Assembly: GCF_000092065.1 (NCBI RefSeq)
Contig: NC_009369.1
Coordinates: 404,367 to 468,366, forward strand
Source: Ostreococcus lucimarinus CCE9901
Taxonomy: Eukaryota; Chlorophyta; Mamiellophyceae; Mamiellales; Bathycoccaceae
DNA length: 64,000 bases
Direction of reading: 5' to 3'
Shown here: piece after piece, positions 17,753-28,010 of the stretch
How positions within the stretch are numbered: position 1 is the first letter of the stretch
How the letters are laid out: each line of letters starts with the position of its first letter
Translations under genes and position numbers: made by a program
The notes under the pieces: generated by a model
What the model was told of the DNA's origin: nothing
Databases searched by the model: none
What the model saw: the letters and a program-made list of their open reading frames with translations, nothing else

Positions 17753-19801
17753 ATGGGGCTTCATCTGCGTCAGCGCGCGCAGGAGTTGGCGCGCACGGTC
17801 GCGACAACGCGCGGCCGTCCGTCGCGCAGTTCGTCGCGCAGAGACGCGACGGAGAGCGAGCACGAGCGCGCGAATCGCATCGTGCGCGAGCGCAAGCTCA
17901 ACTACGATCGATTGTCGTTCTGCGTCATGGCGTGCGCGATGTGGGCGATGCTGCGGTTCGCGTTCGGGGAGGTGATGGCGCCGAACGGGGCGAACGTCGA
18001 GCTGAGCGGCGGCGGCGTCTGGGCGGTGGCGCTGATTTGGGCGTGCGCGCACGTCGGTGGGGCCGCGGCGGTGATGTGTGGGCTACCGTCGTTGACTGGA
18101 ATGTTGTTGTGCGGGTTGCTGCTGAGAAACGTGCCGGGAGGCCTGGTGAACGATTTGCCAGAGCGGTGGTCGAGCGACATTCGCGCCGCCGGTTTGAGCG
18201 TGATTTTAATGCGGAGCGGGTTAGAGTTAGATTTGGACGCGTTTCGCTCGATAGGATGGATGGCGAGTCGATTGACCGTCATGCCAGGGCTCTCTGAAGC
18301 GATCGCGTGCGGGTTATTTTCGATGCTGATATTTAAAATGTCGTTCCCGCTCGGGATGTGCTTGGGGTTCATCCTGGGCGCGGTGTCGCCCGCGGTGGTG
18401 GTGCTCGGCATGTTTGAGTTACAATCGCTCGGTTACGGCGTGGCGAAGGGAATTCCGTCGTTAGTCGTCGCGGCGGCGTCGTTTGATGACGTCGTAGCGA
18501 TCACGGGGTACACGATCTTCAAGTCGTTCGCGCTAGGCAGCAAGGGACACATGGCGTGGACGATTTTGCACGGTCCCGTGGACGTGTTGGCGGGTCTGTG
18601 CGTCGGCACGCTCGGGGGGGTTATTTGCGGTATGACGAAAATTTGGAACGAGCGTTGGAAGAGATCGTCCATGGTTATGATTTTAGGGTTGTTTACGATG
18701 TTCTTAGGTCGACATTACGGGTTCAACGGTGGTGGCGCCATGTCCGCGCTCGCTTTGGGCATCTCGGCCAATAAGTGTTGGCGCACGAACAAGCCGCACC
18801 CGGCGCTGACAAACGGACCTTCCGACGATCACGCGCACGGTGTGGAGACTGATTTGGCCAAGTTATGGCGTTTCATATTTCAGCCCTTGCTGTTCGGCGT
18901 CATCGGCACGGCGGTGAGTTTCAAAGACGTCACGCCGTCGACGATTCCCAAATCCATCGGTCTTCTCCTCATCGGTATTTGCATTCGTTTGCCCATGGCT
19001 TATGTAGCCGTGGGCGGCGGTGAGCTATCGCGAATCGAGCGCGCGTTTGTGTCTTTGGCATGGATCCCCAAAGCCACCGTCCAAGCTGCGCTGGCATCTG
19101 ATCCGCTGGATTACATCATAGAGAAGAAAAAATCCGCCGAGTACGTGTCGTGGGGCAACGACATTCTCACTACGGCGGTATTTTCAATCATTTTAACCGC
19201 GCCGCTCGGAATGGTCATCATCGCCACGCTCGGGCCGAAGTGGTTACAGAAGGATCAGAAGAACGCCATCGTGAGCAACGTCGAGCCCGGAGACGACATT
19301 GTCAAAAAAGTTGAGCTGGTCCGAAGAAACTCAATTGAAACTGCGGCGCGACGAACGAGCGAGGAACGTCGCGGCAGTTCCGTCGACGGCGGTTCGCCGT
19401 TCAGCGAACGTGTTGCAGACTTCTGGCGCGATGATGGCGCGTCATCTCGTCGCGATCAACGCGAAGGGAGCGTGATTTCAGAAGCTGACTCGCCAACCGG
19501 ACTGAAGGGCGCGTCGGCGAGCGAAAAGCTCGTCTATCACCTCGCCACCCTTCGCGATTTCGCCACGGATTCCGCAAACCTCGAACCTGAGGACATGAAG
19601 CTCATCCAAGACGCTTCGGACGAAATCGAAGCAATCATGCGCGAGCATTTACCGCGCGTGCGCTCGGTGGACACTCCGGGTTTGTTCTTCCGTCGAACGT
19701 CGGCGACGTACGCCGATTTAGACCTTCCCGCGCCCGAGGAATTCATCGAAGCCGACGTCGAGGTCACGGACCCGCGCGTCAACTCGGACGAAGCAGTGTA
19801 G
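17753..19801 (+). CDS. Cation/proton antiporter, NHA (SLC9B) type
   Basis: This 682-aa membrane protein has about 12 predicted helices between residues 55 and 490. The key segment is SFPLGMCLGFILGAVSPAVVVLGMFELQ, followed by GVAKGIPSLVVAAASFDDVVAITGYTIFKS. The paired aspartates in SFDDV and the VSPAVVV motif are the transport core of the CPA2/NHA2 (SLC9B) antiporters, which exchange Na+ or Li+ for H+. The soluble C-terminal 190 residues are rich in Ser, Arg and Asp and probably cytosolic. A role in salt or pH homeostasis fits a marine alga. The start at 17753 is an ATG; a GTG codon directly before it is ignored. A TTTAG-rich stretch sits between this gene and the kelch gene stop. Confidence 0.88.
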   Translation: MGLHLRQRAQELARTVATTRGRPSRSSSRRDATESEHERANRIVRERKLNYDRLSFCVMACAMWAMLRFAFGEVMAPNGANVELSGGGVWAVALIWACAHVGGAAAVMCGLPSLTGMLLCGLLLRNVPGGLVNDLPERWSSDIRAAGLSVILMRSGLELDLDAFRSIGWMASRLTVMPGLSEAIACGLFSMLIFKMSFPLGMCLGFILGAVSPAVVVLGMFELQSLGYGVAKGIPSLVVAAASFDDVVAITGYTIFKSFALGSKGHMAWTILHGPVDVLAGLCVGTLGGVICGMTKIWNERWKRSSMVMILGLFTMFLGRHYGFNGGGAMSALALGISANKCWRTNKPHPALTNGPSDDHAHGVETDLAKLWRFIFQPLLFGVIGTAVSFKDVTPSTIPKSIGLLLIGICIRLPMAYVAVGGGELSRIERAFVSLAWIPKATVQAALASDPLDYIIEKKKSAEYVSWGNDILTTAVFSIILTAPLGMVIIATLGPKWLQKDQKNAIVSNVEPGDDIVKKVELVRRNSIETAARRTSEERRGSSVDGGSPFSERVADFWRDDGASSRRDQREGSVISEADSPTGLKGASASEKLVYHLATLRDFATDSANLEPEDMKLIQDASDEIEAIMREHLPRVRSVDTPGLFFRRTSATYADLDLPAPEEFIEADVEVTDPRVNSDEAV

Positions 19802-19902
19802 ACCATAGATGTCGCGCAGCTTTCGCGGTCGACGTCCTCTCGATATCGATGTAACGAAGAAACCGCCCCGCGGCGCCGCACACGTCGACTCTCCGTCGCG
19901 CC

Positions 19903-20601
19903 ATGTCGCACGCCGTCGCCTCGACGTCCTCGCGCGCGCCGCGCGCCCACGCGACGCGTTGCCGGCACCGTCGCACGCGCGCGCGCGTCGTCGTTCGCGC
20001 CTCGGCGGCGCCGAGCGACGAGGAAACGCCCGAAAGCGTGCTCAGAGTGAGCCGACGAACCTCGTTCGAAGGTCTCAAAGCCGCGCGTCGCGTCGAGTTA
20101 CAGGCGGCGCGCGACGCCGGCGACGACGAGAGAGCGGCGAAAGTGGAGTGGGCGTTCGATGCGCTGATCGCGCAGTCAAAAACGTTCTTCGAAGAGCGCG
20201 TGAAGACGGATGAGAGTCCAGAGAGTCGATTCATGTTGGGCAACTTTTATCAAACGCTGGAAAAGTTTGACGACGCGGAGCGGGAGTATCGACGCGCGCT
20301 GGAGCTCGGGACGAACGTGGACGCGGCGAATAATTTAGCGATGATATTACAGGCGCGAGGAGAGTTAGATGAGGCGGAAGCGTATTACTTAAAGGCGTTA
20401 GAGCCGGATCCCGATTGCGTCGACGTGCTCTTTAATTGGGCGACGTTGAAGCTCGAGTGTCGAAAAGACTTGAACGCCACGCGGATTTTGATTGAACGCA
20501 TCGTTACGATACAGCCAGATCTTAAGAAACATCCGCTGGTGAAGGCGTTGAGGGACGACGACGACGACGACGACGACGAGCCGTTCATTCCGCCGATTTA
20601 G
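19903..20601 (+). CDS. TPR-repeat protein, probably plastid-targeted
   Basis: A 232-aa protein. The first about 35 residues (MSHAVASTSSRAPRAHATRCRHRR...VVVRASAA) look like a plastid transit peptide ending near V-R-A-S. The middle has about three tetratricopeptide repeats, for example FMLGNFYQTLEKFDDAEREYRRALELG and NNLAMILQARGELDEAEAYYLKALEPD. The C-terminus ends with a run of nine Asp residues encoded by a GAC repeat, then EPFIPPI. TPR repeats are protein-binding scaffolds, and the partner is unknown. The gene lies 101 bp after the antiporter and converges with the phototropin gene, 51 bp away. Confidence 0.76.
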   Translation: MSHAVASTSSRAPRAHATRCRHRRTRARVVVRASAAPSDEETPESVLRVSRRTSFEGLKAARRVELQAARDAGDDERAAKVEWAFDALIAQSKTFFEERVKTDESPESRFMLGNFYQTLEKFDDAEREYRRALELGTNVDAANNLAMILQARGELDEAEAYYLKALEPDPDCVDVLFNWATLKLECRKDLNATRILIERIVTIQPDLKKHPLVKALRDDDDDDDDEPFIPPI

Positions 20602-20652
20602 TTTCGATTTGTGAATGTGAATTGAAAATTTCGAGCTGCAATAGTTTTGCGT

Positions 20653-22908
20653 CTACACCTCGATCTCGAACATCTCTTCCGGTTCTTCCTTGGCTGGGGG
20701 TGGTGCACTGCGCGTAGGCTTAAGTTTTGGAATGTTCGGGGGCACTTCCCAACGAAGCAAACCCCAATTGATGGATTTGAAAAATGGGTGTGACTTAATT
20801 TCTTCGGCACCGCCGAGCGTGCCCAAGCGATTTGTCGTATCGTGCTGCAGTAATTTACCGACACAATCTTTGAAATCGTCGCTCATGGGAACGTCATCTG
20901 GGAACGTCACTTTCCCATCCGAGATTTTGTTGAACGTCTCTTCTCGCGTCGCCGATTTGAACGGTGTCGTGCCGTACGCCATCTCGTACATGAAAATGCC
21001 CAGTTCCCACCAGTCAACCGAACCGGAGTGGCCGGTACCGTTCAAAACCTCTGGGGAAAGATACTCTTCCGTGCCGACAAAAGAGTTCGTGAATGTGAAC
21101 GGTTCCGCCATAAGCATGGGATTGGAACCGTTCTTTGGCAGTCGCGGCGGCTTGAGTGACTTCTTTGACGACGCTTGCTCGACGGCTCGCTCGCCGGCGA
21201 TCCAAGACGGGTTCCCAGGTTGAATATTAATGTGCGGTTTGCATGTCGCGCAAAACGACAGGTCGAAATCGGTGATAACGATGTGCCCACTACGACGTAG
21301 CAAAACGTTCTCCGGTTTCAAGTCTCTGTACACGAATCCGAGCAAGTGCAGGTACTGGAGCGCCACGAGTACTTCCGCCGCGTAAAACCTCGTCGCATTT
21401 TCGCTCAGACGCCTGTCTGGAATCTTTTGCAGGAAGTCATATAGCTCGCCTCCTTCGCAATACTCCATCAAAAAGTACACGTGAGTCGCGGTTTGAAACG
21501 ACGCGAACAACGTCGCCACGAATGGGTGGTCGACTTCGTTCAAAATCGTCGACTCAGTGTGCAAACGGTGAAGCTTGTTGCGGTCGATGATTTCCTGCTT
21601 GGTCAAAATCTTCAATGCGAACGTGATATCTTGCTGTTTGGCGAGGGTAACCAAGTGCACGGTGCCCACATCGCCTTGTCCAATGCGCTTTACCGGCACG
21701 AAGTCGTCGATCGTTAAAGCTCTGGTGCCATCGTTCGTCGCCTTGCGCAGCGCCTCCCAATGACGACGATTTTCAATTTGATGAGGCTTGGGCGTGAGCA
21801 TTTTCCCGTGCATGCGCACCCACGGTGGCTCGAACTCTTTGTCTTTTGCCGTCGCACCGGCGACCATACTCGCCGCGCCCTTCGATATGGCTATGTTCTC
21901 TTCATCCGTGCCCTTGAACGTGATCTCCGCGATCGACTCGTCCTCGGTGCTCGGATCGTGCGCGGTGATGTCCACCTGTACGCCCGCAAAAAATCGTACA
22001 ATTCCCTGGTCATCACGCACGGGGGCCAACGTGAACATGTTCCAAAACTGCTTTCCGCTCTTTGTGTAATTCAATAATCGCACCGTACACTCTTCCCCGA
22101 GCTCGATCGCCTGACGAATCTTCGCCACCGCCGCTCGATCCGTCTTCGGCCCTTGCAAAAACCGACAGTTCCGTCCCAAGATTTCATCCACAGAGTATCC
22201 AGTAAAATCCATGAAACCGTCGCTCGCGAACACGATCGGATGATCGGGCAACGACGGATCGGTGATGACGAACGATTGCTCGATGCGCTCGAGCGTCGAG
22301 GCCAAATCCAAACCCACGCGTCCCTTCCTCGCGCCCGCGTCGTCCACGCCATCCTCAGATAACCCTTCCGCCGCTCGCACCGCGTTCTCCACCTCGCTCA
22401 CGCGCCCTAGCGACACGGCTGCCGCGCGAGCGTCGTAGCGACTCGGCACTGGCATCCCTTCCTCATCGAAATCGATCCCTCGCTCGCCCGTCGTCGCGTC
22501 CTTCACCTCCGTCACGTCCACCTGCACGCCGATGTACTTCGCCACCGTCCCATCCGCCAGTTTCACCGGCGCGACGACGAGATAATTCCAAAACGGCGTC
22601 CCATCCTTCTTATAATTCAACAACCGCACGCTCCATCGATCGCCCCGCTTAATCGCCTCTCGCAGCTCGCGCACGTCGTTCCCATCCGTCGCCTCTCCCT
22701 GCAAAAATCGACAATTATGCCCGATCACCTCGTCCGCGCCGTACTGCGTCATCCGCAGGAACCCATCGCTCGCGTACACGATCGGACAATCCTCCCTCGT
22801 CGCGTCGCACACGGTGAACGTGTGATCGAACGCCGCGAACGCCCTCGCGACCTTGGCGTCCAGGCTCGGCGCGTGCGCGCCGCCCTCGATCGACCTCGCG
22901 CGCGACAT
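20653..22908 (-). CDS. PHOT: Phototropin blue-light receptor kinase
   Basis: The 751-aa protein has two LOV domains and a C-terminal AGC-VIII kinase, the full phototropin layout. LOV1 has GHNCRFLQG with the photoactive Cys66, and LOV2 has GRNCRFLQG with Cys248; both bind FMN and form a cysteinyl adduct in blue light. The J-alpha region separates LOV2 from the kinase, which starts near [17 protein letters not shown] (residue 403). The ATP-binding Lys is K433, the catalytic loop is YRDLKPEN (Asp529), and the Mg motif is DFD (547-549) in place of DFG, typical of this kinase class. [16 protein letters not shown] is the activation segment. Length matches Chlamydomonas phototropin (about 750), shorter than plant forms. 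All catalytic and photochemical residues are intact. Confidence 0.97.
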   Translation of the reverse strand: MSRARSIEGGAHAPSLDAKVARAFAAFDHTFTVCDATREDCPIVYASDGFLRMTQYGADEVIGHNCRFLQGEATDGNDVRELREAIKRGDRWSVRLLNYKKDGTPFWNYLVVAPVKLADGTVAKYIGVQVDVTEVKDATTGERGIDFDEEGMPVPSRYDARAAAVSLGRVSEVENAVRAAEGLSEDGVDDAGARKGRVGLDLASTLERIEQSFVITDPSLPDHPIVFASDGFMDFTGYSVDEILGRNCRFLQGPKTDRAAVAKIRQAIELGEECTVRLLNYTKSGKQFWNMFTLAPVRDDQGIVRFFAGVQVDITAHDPSTEDESIAEITFKGTDEENIAISKGAASMVAGATAKDKEFEPPWVRMHGKMLTPKPHQIENRRHWEALRKATNDGTRALTIDDFVPVKRIGQGDVGTVHLVTLAKQQDITFALKILTKQEIIDRNKLHRLHTESTILNEVDHPFVATLFASFQTATHVYFLMEYCEGGELYDFLQKIPDRRLSENATRFYAAEVLVALQYLHLLGFVYRDLKPENVLLRRSGHIVITDFDLSFCATCKPHINIQPGNPSWIAGERAVEQASSKKSLKPPRLPKNGSNPMLMAEPFTFTNSFVGTEEYLSPEVLNGTGHSGSVDWWELGIFMYEMAYGTTPFKSATREETFNKISDGKVTFPDDVPMSDDFKDCVGKLLQHDTTNRLGTLGGAEEIKSHPFFKSINWGLLRWEVPPNIPKLKPTRSAPPPAKEEPEEMFEIEV

Positions 22909-23335
22909 CGTCGCCGTCTCCTCGCGACGTCTCCCGCGTCGTCCCGCGCGTCGTCCCGCGCGTCGCCCCGCGCGTCACCGCGTCACCGCGTCACCGCGTC
23001 GCGCGTCGCGCCCTCAAGATAACGAATGCCCTCGCCGCCGCGTCCGCGCGCGTCGACGCGCGTCGACGCGCTCGCGCCGCGCGTCGCGCGTCGCGCGTCG
23101 CGACGCGCGTCGCGGTTCCGCGCGTCCGTCGCCGCGCGTCCGTCGACGGGCGCGCGTCGACGCGTTCTGGCGCGACGGGCGCGCCCAACCGTCGTCGTCG
23201 CACTCGGACGCGCGCGCGACGCGCCGACGACTCGACCCGCGCCGACGATGCGCGCGCGCTGACGACTCGACCCGCGCGACCGCGACCGCGACGACGCGCG
23301 ACGACGCGCGACGCGCGACCGCGACGACGACGCGA
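22909..23335. promoter_or_regulatory. Divergent promoter region between PHOT and the RCC1/IBtk-like gene
   Basis: This 427-bp spacer separates two genes that point away from each other. It is almost entirely made of CGCGTCGC-type short repeats, with runs such as CGTCCCGCG repeated at 22929-22975 and GTCACCGC repeated near 22976-22999. No convincing ORF starts here with ATG. No TATA box is obvious. It is presumed to hold the two transcription starts, but I see no defined motif. Confidence 0.4.
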
Positions 23336-26300
23336 ATGGATGCGACGACGACGACGACGCGAATGGACGCGTTCGCCGCGGCGCTGGGCGCGCTCGACGC
23401 CGTCAGGGCGGGATACGCGACGGGCGCGCGTCCGCGATGCCTCACCGCGATCGTGGACGCGTACGACGACGTGGCGGTGGAGGGGGCGATGCGGACGCTG
23501 AGCGGACGAGACGACGCGGCGGCGGTGGCGGCGCTGGCGAGACGACGCGCGAGGTGCGACGAGGGCGCGGCGAACGCGAGGGCGAGCGATCGGGACGATG
23601 GAGACGATGGGAAAGACGCGAAAGACGCTGGATTCGCGCCGACGCTGGATGTGGGGCGACAGGGCGTGGATGAGGAAAGCGGGTGGGGCGCGATGCACCA
23701 CGCGGCGCATTACGGCGCGTTGGCGTGCTGTCAAACGCTGTCAAAGACGTGTCGAAACGCGGATTGGGAGCGACCGCGCGATCGACGAGGACGGGGGGCG
23801 ATAGATTTGATCAGTGAAAAGTTGACGAGGGATCGGGCGAGGAAACGCGCGATCGGGGGTGGGGGAGACGAAGCGGCGCGAACGACGTTTGTGCGTTCGT
23901 TTGGAAGCGGGGCGAATTATTGCTTGGGGACCGGGAGCACGGAGACCGAGCGCAAGCCCGCGCGCGTGGAGGGGGCGCTGATGAAGGCGAACGTGTCGCG
24001 GGTGAGCACGTCCAAGTTTCACGCGCTCGCCGTGGATGAGAGCGGGAGCGTGTACGCGTGGGGGTGCGCTCGAGACGGAGTTTTGGGATTCGGACGCGAA
24101 CGCGGAGACGAGGCGGTGGTATTTCCGACGCTCGTGCGTAGCTTTGGATGCGACGTGCGCGTCGTGCGCGTTTCCGCGGGTCTCGCGCACAGCGCGGTGA
24201 CGACGGATGCGTTCGAGACGTTTACGTGGGGAAACGGAGCGCTCGGGCGATTGGGATACTCCGTCGCCGTCGACGATTCGGCGTCCGACGACGAACGCGA
24301 ACGCGAGCGGAGGTGCACACAATTCACGCCGCGTAAGGTGCCGAACATGGCTGGCGCGCGCGCCGTCGACGTGTCGTGCGGCGACACCTTCACGGCTGTG
24401 CTCGACGCCGACGGCGCGGTGTGGACGATGGGTTCGAACGCTCGAGGGGCGCTGGGATACTACCTCGGCGGCGGCGGCGACTCGCGAGACGGGCCGCACT
24501 CGAGCGTCGCCAAGCAGGTGGAATATTTAAAACACCGTGACGTCGTCGTGACCGGTGTGTCGAGCGCAAAACAACACGTCGTCGCGTGCTCGTCCGCCGG
24601 CGACGTGTACTCGTGGGGCAACGGATCCGTCTCTGTTCGTCGAGTTGTCATCCCGAAAGCGTCAGCCGACGGCACGCGATGGCACGAGCTCGATCAAAAG
24701 ATTATCAAGGTTTCTGCGGGTGCCGCGCAAAGCGCGGCGCTCACCGCCGACGGTTGGGTGTACGTCTGGGACAGCGCGTCTGAACGCGTCGAAGCGCGGT
24801 TGCTCGCTGACGGCGACGGACCGGGTGGACGCGCCGTCGACGTGTCGTGCGGAGCGACGTCTTCCGCCATCGTCACCGACACTGGTGATGTGTACACGTG
24901 GGAGTCGACTGAGCTCGAAGTCGTCGACACGGCGTCGAAGAACGTGCTCTCGTCGGCGTCGCCAAAATCTTTCGCGAGTTCCGGTGAATTTGCGGCGAAG
25001 CGACGATGCGGGGCACTTCGTCGTGTCAGCGGATTGAAGGGTGTCGCGAGCGCGTGCGTAGGAGACGCGCATGTGTTGGTGCTGCAAGCGATTTCGCGTC
25101 CGCAATTTTCTCTGGGGCGGTTGGATCCGCGGCGAAAGAAGGCGTCTGTAGAATCCGAGCTCGATCGCTTGATTCGCGACATCGGTTCCGTCGTCGTGTC
25201 CCCGCCTCGACCTCGCGACGAAGAAGACGTGGAAGAAAGCGAGGAAGAAGAGGACTTTGAAGACGATGAAAGCGAGTTCCCGTCTTTGAACGTGTTGGCG
25301 CAACACGCCGTGGCGAAATTCATCGAACCGAGAAACGTGTTGAATGTTGTGCAGCTCGCCGATCAAATTAACGCCGTGGCGCTGAAGCGGTTCGCCATCG
25401 AGTACGCGGTGAAGAACCTCGACGTCGTTTTGTTGGAAACACCGAAGGCGAGTTTCGATTCGCTCGAGGAGGAGACTTTGGAGGACATCACCCAGGTACT
25501 GCGTTCGGGCGATGTCGTCGGCGGGTGGACGGAAGCCGCCACGGCGACGCGAAGCGTGGGTCGTGAGCCGGACGATGAAATCGAGCGTGCGGCAAAATTA
25601 GCGCCTCGTGCGAGAGCTCAACCCAAAGTGCACGAAGAAAAGGTTGACGTCGGCAAACCGCCGCTCGCGTCGCAAGTCGTCGCGAAGGCCGCACCTCGAA
25701 CGCCGCCGTCGTCTTCTTCCCGCGTCAAGGGTTCATTGAGTATGTTTCTTTCGGGTGAATTGGATAAAGACACTTCGACGCCGAGCGCACCATCGAGCAA
25801 CGTCGCGTTATCTTTGCGAGACATCCAATCACAGCAAGAGCGAGCGGCGAGTCGGTCGAAATCGCTCGAGCCGAGCGGGGCGGCGCCGGCGCCGATGTTC
25901 TCGCCGTCGCCCTCAAGCCCGGGTGCGTTCTCTCTCGGTGATCTCTTGAGACGCACCGCGGCGTCGTCATCGTCAAAGAAACCAGCCTGGCGACCTCCGA
26001 AAAGCGCATCACCGACGATGCGTGAGATCATCGCCGCCGAAGCCTCCGCGCAGGCGGCGGCGTTCGCCACGACGACGGGTTTTGACGTCGCCCGCGCTTC
26101 GCCCACCGACCGCTCGTCGTGGTACGTCGCCGAACCTAGCGACCGTAAAAAATCACTGCGTGAAATCCTCGACGAAGAGCGCCAGCGCTCCGCCGAAGAG
26201 GCTGAACTCGCCCTCGCGCTCGAAGCCATCGCTCGGCTCGAGCGCGGCGCCGGCGACAAGAAATCCGCCCCCAGGCGTCGCCGAGGCGGCGCGCGCGGCA

Positions 26301-26362
26301 AAGGCAAGGCTGTCGAGCCCACGAAAGCGAACGCGCGCAGAAAAAACACTAGCCCAACGTAG
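23336..26362 (+). CDS. Ankyrin-RCC1 protein, inhibitor of Bruton tyrosine kinase (IBtk)-like
   Basis: A 1008-aa protein. An ankyrin-like unit (GWGAMHHAAHYGALACCQTL, about residues 118-137) is followed by RCC1 beta-propeller repeats (about 200-600) with SKFHALAVDESGSVYAWG, GLAHSAVTTDAFETFTWGNG, CGDTFTAVLDADGAVWTMGSN and KQHVVACSSAGDVYSWGNG. A C-terminal region, after an acidic run at about 630-650, has LNVLAQHAVAKFIEPRNVLNVVQLADQINAVALKRFA, which resembles the helices after a BTB domain, and ends with SLREILDEE-type helices. This order parallels IBtk, a cullin-3 substrate adaptor, but I cannot confirm the BTB fold. The start is the first in-frame ATG; a second lies nine codons downstream. Confidence 0.8.
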   Translation: MDATTTTTRMDAFAAALGALDAVRAGYATGARPRCLTAIVDAYDDVAVEGAMRTLSGRDDAAAVAALARRRARCDEGAANARASDRDDGDDGKDAKDAGFAPTLDVGRQGVDEESGWGAMHHAAHYGALACCQTLSKTCRNADWERPRDRRGRGAIDLISEKLTRDRARKRAIGGGGDEAARTTFVRSFGSGANYCLGTGSTETERKPARVEGALMKANVSRVSTSKFHALAVDESGSVYAWGCARDGVLGFGRERGDEAVVFPTLVRSFGCDVRVVRVSAGLAHSAVTTDAFETFTWGNGALGRLGYSVAVDDSASDDERERERRCTQFTPRKVPNMAGARAVDVSCGDTFTAVLDADGAVWTMGSNARGALGYYLGGGGDSRDGPHSSVAKQVEYLKHRDVVVTGVSSAKQHVVACSSAGDVYSWGNGSVSVRRVVIPKASADGTRWHELDQKIIKVSAGAAQSAALTADGWVYVWDSASERVEARLLADGDGPGGRAVDVSCGATSSAIVTDTGDVYTWESTELEVVDTASKNVLSSASPKSFASSGEFAAKRRCGALRRVSGLKGVASACVGDAHVLVLQAISRPQFSLGRLDPRRKKASVESELDRLIRDIGSVVVSPPRPRDEEDVEESEEEEDFEDDESEFPSLNVLAQHAVAKFIEPRNVLNVVQLADQINAVALKRFAIEYAVKNLDVVLLETPKASFDSLEEETLEDITQVLRSGDVVGGWTEAATATRSVGREPDDEIERAAKLAPRARAQPKVHEEKVDVGKPPLASQVVAKAAPRTPPSSSSRVKGSLSMFLSGELDKDTSTPSAPSSNVALSLRDIQSQQERAASRSKSLEPSGAAPAPMFSPSPSSPGAFSLGDLLRRTAASSSSKKPAWRPPKSASPTMREIIAAEASAQAAAFATTTGFDVARASPTDRSSWYVAEPSDRKKSLREILDEERQRSAEEAELALALEAIARLERGAGDKKSAPRRRRGGARGKGKAVEPTKANARRKNTSPT

Positions 26363-26556
26363 TCCAGCCGTAGCGAGCTTAGAAGTTTAGAAATTCCACT
26401 TCGCGCCGGGTCGCGGCGCGAGCCCCGGACCTATTGAAAACCCTCGAGTTCAACAGCCATTGTGTCACACGCCGCCTCGCTCGCCGAGCCCGCCGTCCCG
26501 CCCCCCCCGAACGCGCGAAGCGTCTTCTATCGTCTCTTCCTCACCCACCGCGCGCG

Positions 26557-27903
26557 ATGCACGCCTGCGCCGTCGCGCGCACCGCCGCCACGACCGTCTC
26601 GGCGAAGACGCTCAAGACGAACGCGCCGCGTCGCGCGGTCGTCAAGCCCGCGCGACGCTCGAACGTCGTCTCGCGCGGCGTCGGACCTTCGGGTGACGTG
26701 AAAAAAGTCGTCCTGGCGTACTCCGGTGGCCTGGACACGTCCATCATCCTGAAGTGGTTGCAAGACACGTACGGGTGCGAAGTCGTGACGTTTACGGCGG
26801 ACCTGGGGCAGGGAGAAGAACTCGAACCGGCGCGCGCGAAAGCGGCGCAATTCGGTGTCAAGGAAATATTCGTGGATGATTTGCGAGAGGAGTTCGTGCG
26901 GGACTACGTGTTCCCGATGTTTCGAGCGAACGCGTTGTACGAAGGGACGTATCTGCTGGGGACGTCCATCGCGCGACCGCTCATCGCGAAGAGACAGATT
27001 GAAATTGCGAAGCAAGTTGGCGCCGATGCGGTGTGCCACGGGGCGACTGGGAAAGGGAACGATCAAGTTCGATTCGAGCTCGGATATTACGGCTTGAAGC
27101 CGGACGTCAAGGTGATCGCGCCGTGGAGAGAATGGGATTTGAACTCGCGAACCAAGTTGTTGGCGTACGCCGACGAGGCGGGGATCCCGGTGGCGCAATC
27201 GAAGCGTCAAGACGCTCCGTACTCCACCGATGCCAACTTGTTGCACATTTCTTACGAAGGCAACGCTTTGGAGGATCCGTGGGTTGAATACTCGGAAGAT
27301 ATGTTCACGCGATCGGTGAGCCCGGAGAACGCCCCGGATAAGCCGACGTACATTGAAGTCGAGTTCGAAAAGGGTGACCCGGTGGCCATCGATGGCGTGA
27401 AATACTCCCCGGCCGATATGCTCGCCAAGCTCAACCAGCTCGGTGGCGACAACGGCATTGGGCGCTTGGATATTGTTGAATCTCGCTTTGTCGGCATGAA
27501 GTCGCGAGGCGTGTACGAGACGCCCGGTGGGACGATTTTGCTCGCCGTCCGCCGCGCGCTCGAAACCATCTGCCTCGATCGCGGTGAGATGCACTACAAG
27601 GATCAAATGATGCCGCAATACGCTGAACTCATCTACAACGGTTTCTGGTTCTCCCCGGAACGCGAAATGATGCAAGCCGCCATCGACACGTGCTCCGAAA
27701 GCGTCACCGGTACGGTGCGCGCCAAACTCTACAAGGGCAACGTCATCGTCGTCGGTCGCAAGGCTGCCAACACTCTCTACGACGATCGTCTCTCCACGTT
27801 CGAAGAAGACGGTGGTGCGTACGACCAAAAGGACGCTGCTGGTTTTATCAAGCTTCAAGCGCTTCGCTTGCGCACCCTCAAGGTTGCTCGGGAAAAGAAG
27901 TAA
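26557..27903 (+). CDS. Argininosuccinate synthase, probably plastidial
   Basis: The 448-aa enzyme joins citrulline and aspartate with ATP to give argininosuccinate, the penultimate step of arginine synthesis. The N-terminal about 45 residues are basic and Ala/Thr/Arg-rich, a likely plastid transit peptide. The enzyme begins with [20 protein letters not shown], containing the N-type ATP pyrophosphatase P-loop SGGLDTS. Further family blocks are [40 protein letters not shown] and [10 protein letters not shown]. Length and all substrate-binding blocks are complete. Start at 26557 is the first ATG; the frame is open upstream only from a TTG. A TGTAA motif about 15 bp after the stop could be the polyadenylation signal. 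Confidence 0.96.
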   Translation: MHACAVARTAATTVSAKTLKTNAPRRAVVKPARRSNVVSRGVGPSGDVKKVVLAYSGGLDTSIILKWLQDTYGCEVVTFTADLGQGEELEPARAKAAQFGVKEIFVDDLREEFVRDYVFPMFRANALYEGTYLLGTSIARPLIAKRQIEIAKQVGADAVCHGATGKGNDQVRFELGYYGLKPDVKVIAPWREWDLNSRTKLLAYADEAGIPVAQSKRQDAPYSTDANLLHISYEGNALEDPWVEYSEDMFTRSVSPENAPDKPTYIEVEFEKGDPVAIDGVKYSPADMLAKLNQLGGDNGIGRLDIVESRFVGMKSRGVYETPGGTILLAVRRALETICLDRGEMHYKDQMMPQYAELIYNGFWFSPEREMMQAAIDTCSESVTGTVRAKLYKGNVIVVGRKAANTLYDDRLSTFEEDGGAYDQKDAAGFIKLQALRLRTLKVAREKK

Positions 27904-28010
27904 ACGCATTCGTCATGTAATCAATTTATTGTCGGTGGACATCGTTTGCCTAAGTCGAGTCTCTATTATTATATTGTCTAATCGCTACGATGTGCTAAAC
28001 GTGACGAGAT

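Noticed and set aside
22853-23335. N-terminal extension of the RCC1 gene frame.
   Set aside because: The only start is a TTG and the residues are nearly all Arg, Ala and Ser from simple CGCGTCGC repeats, overlapping the phototropin start.
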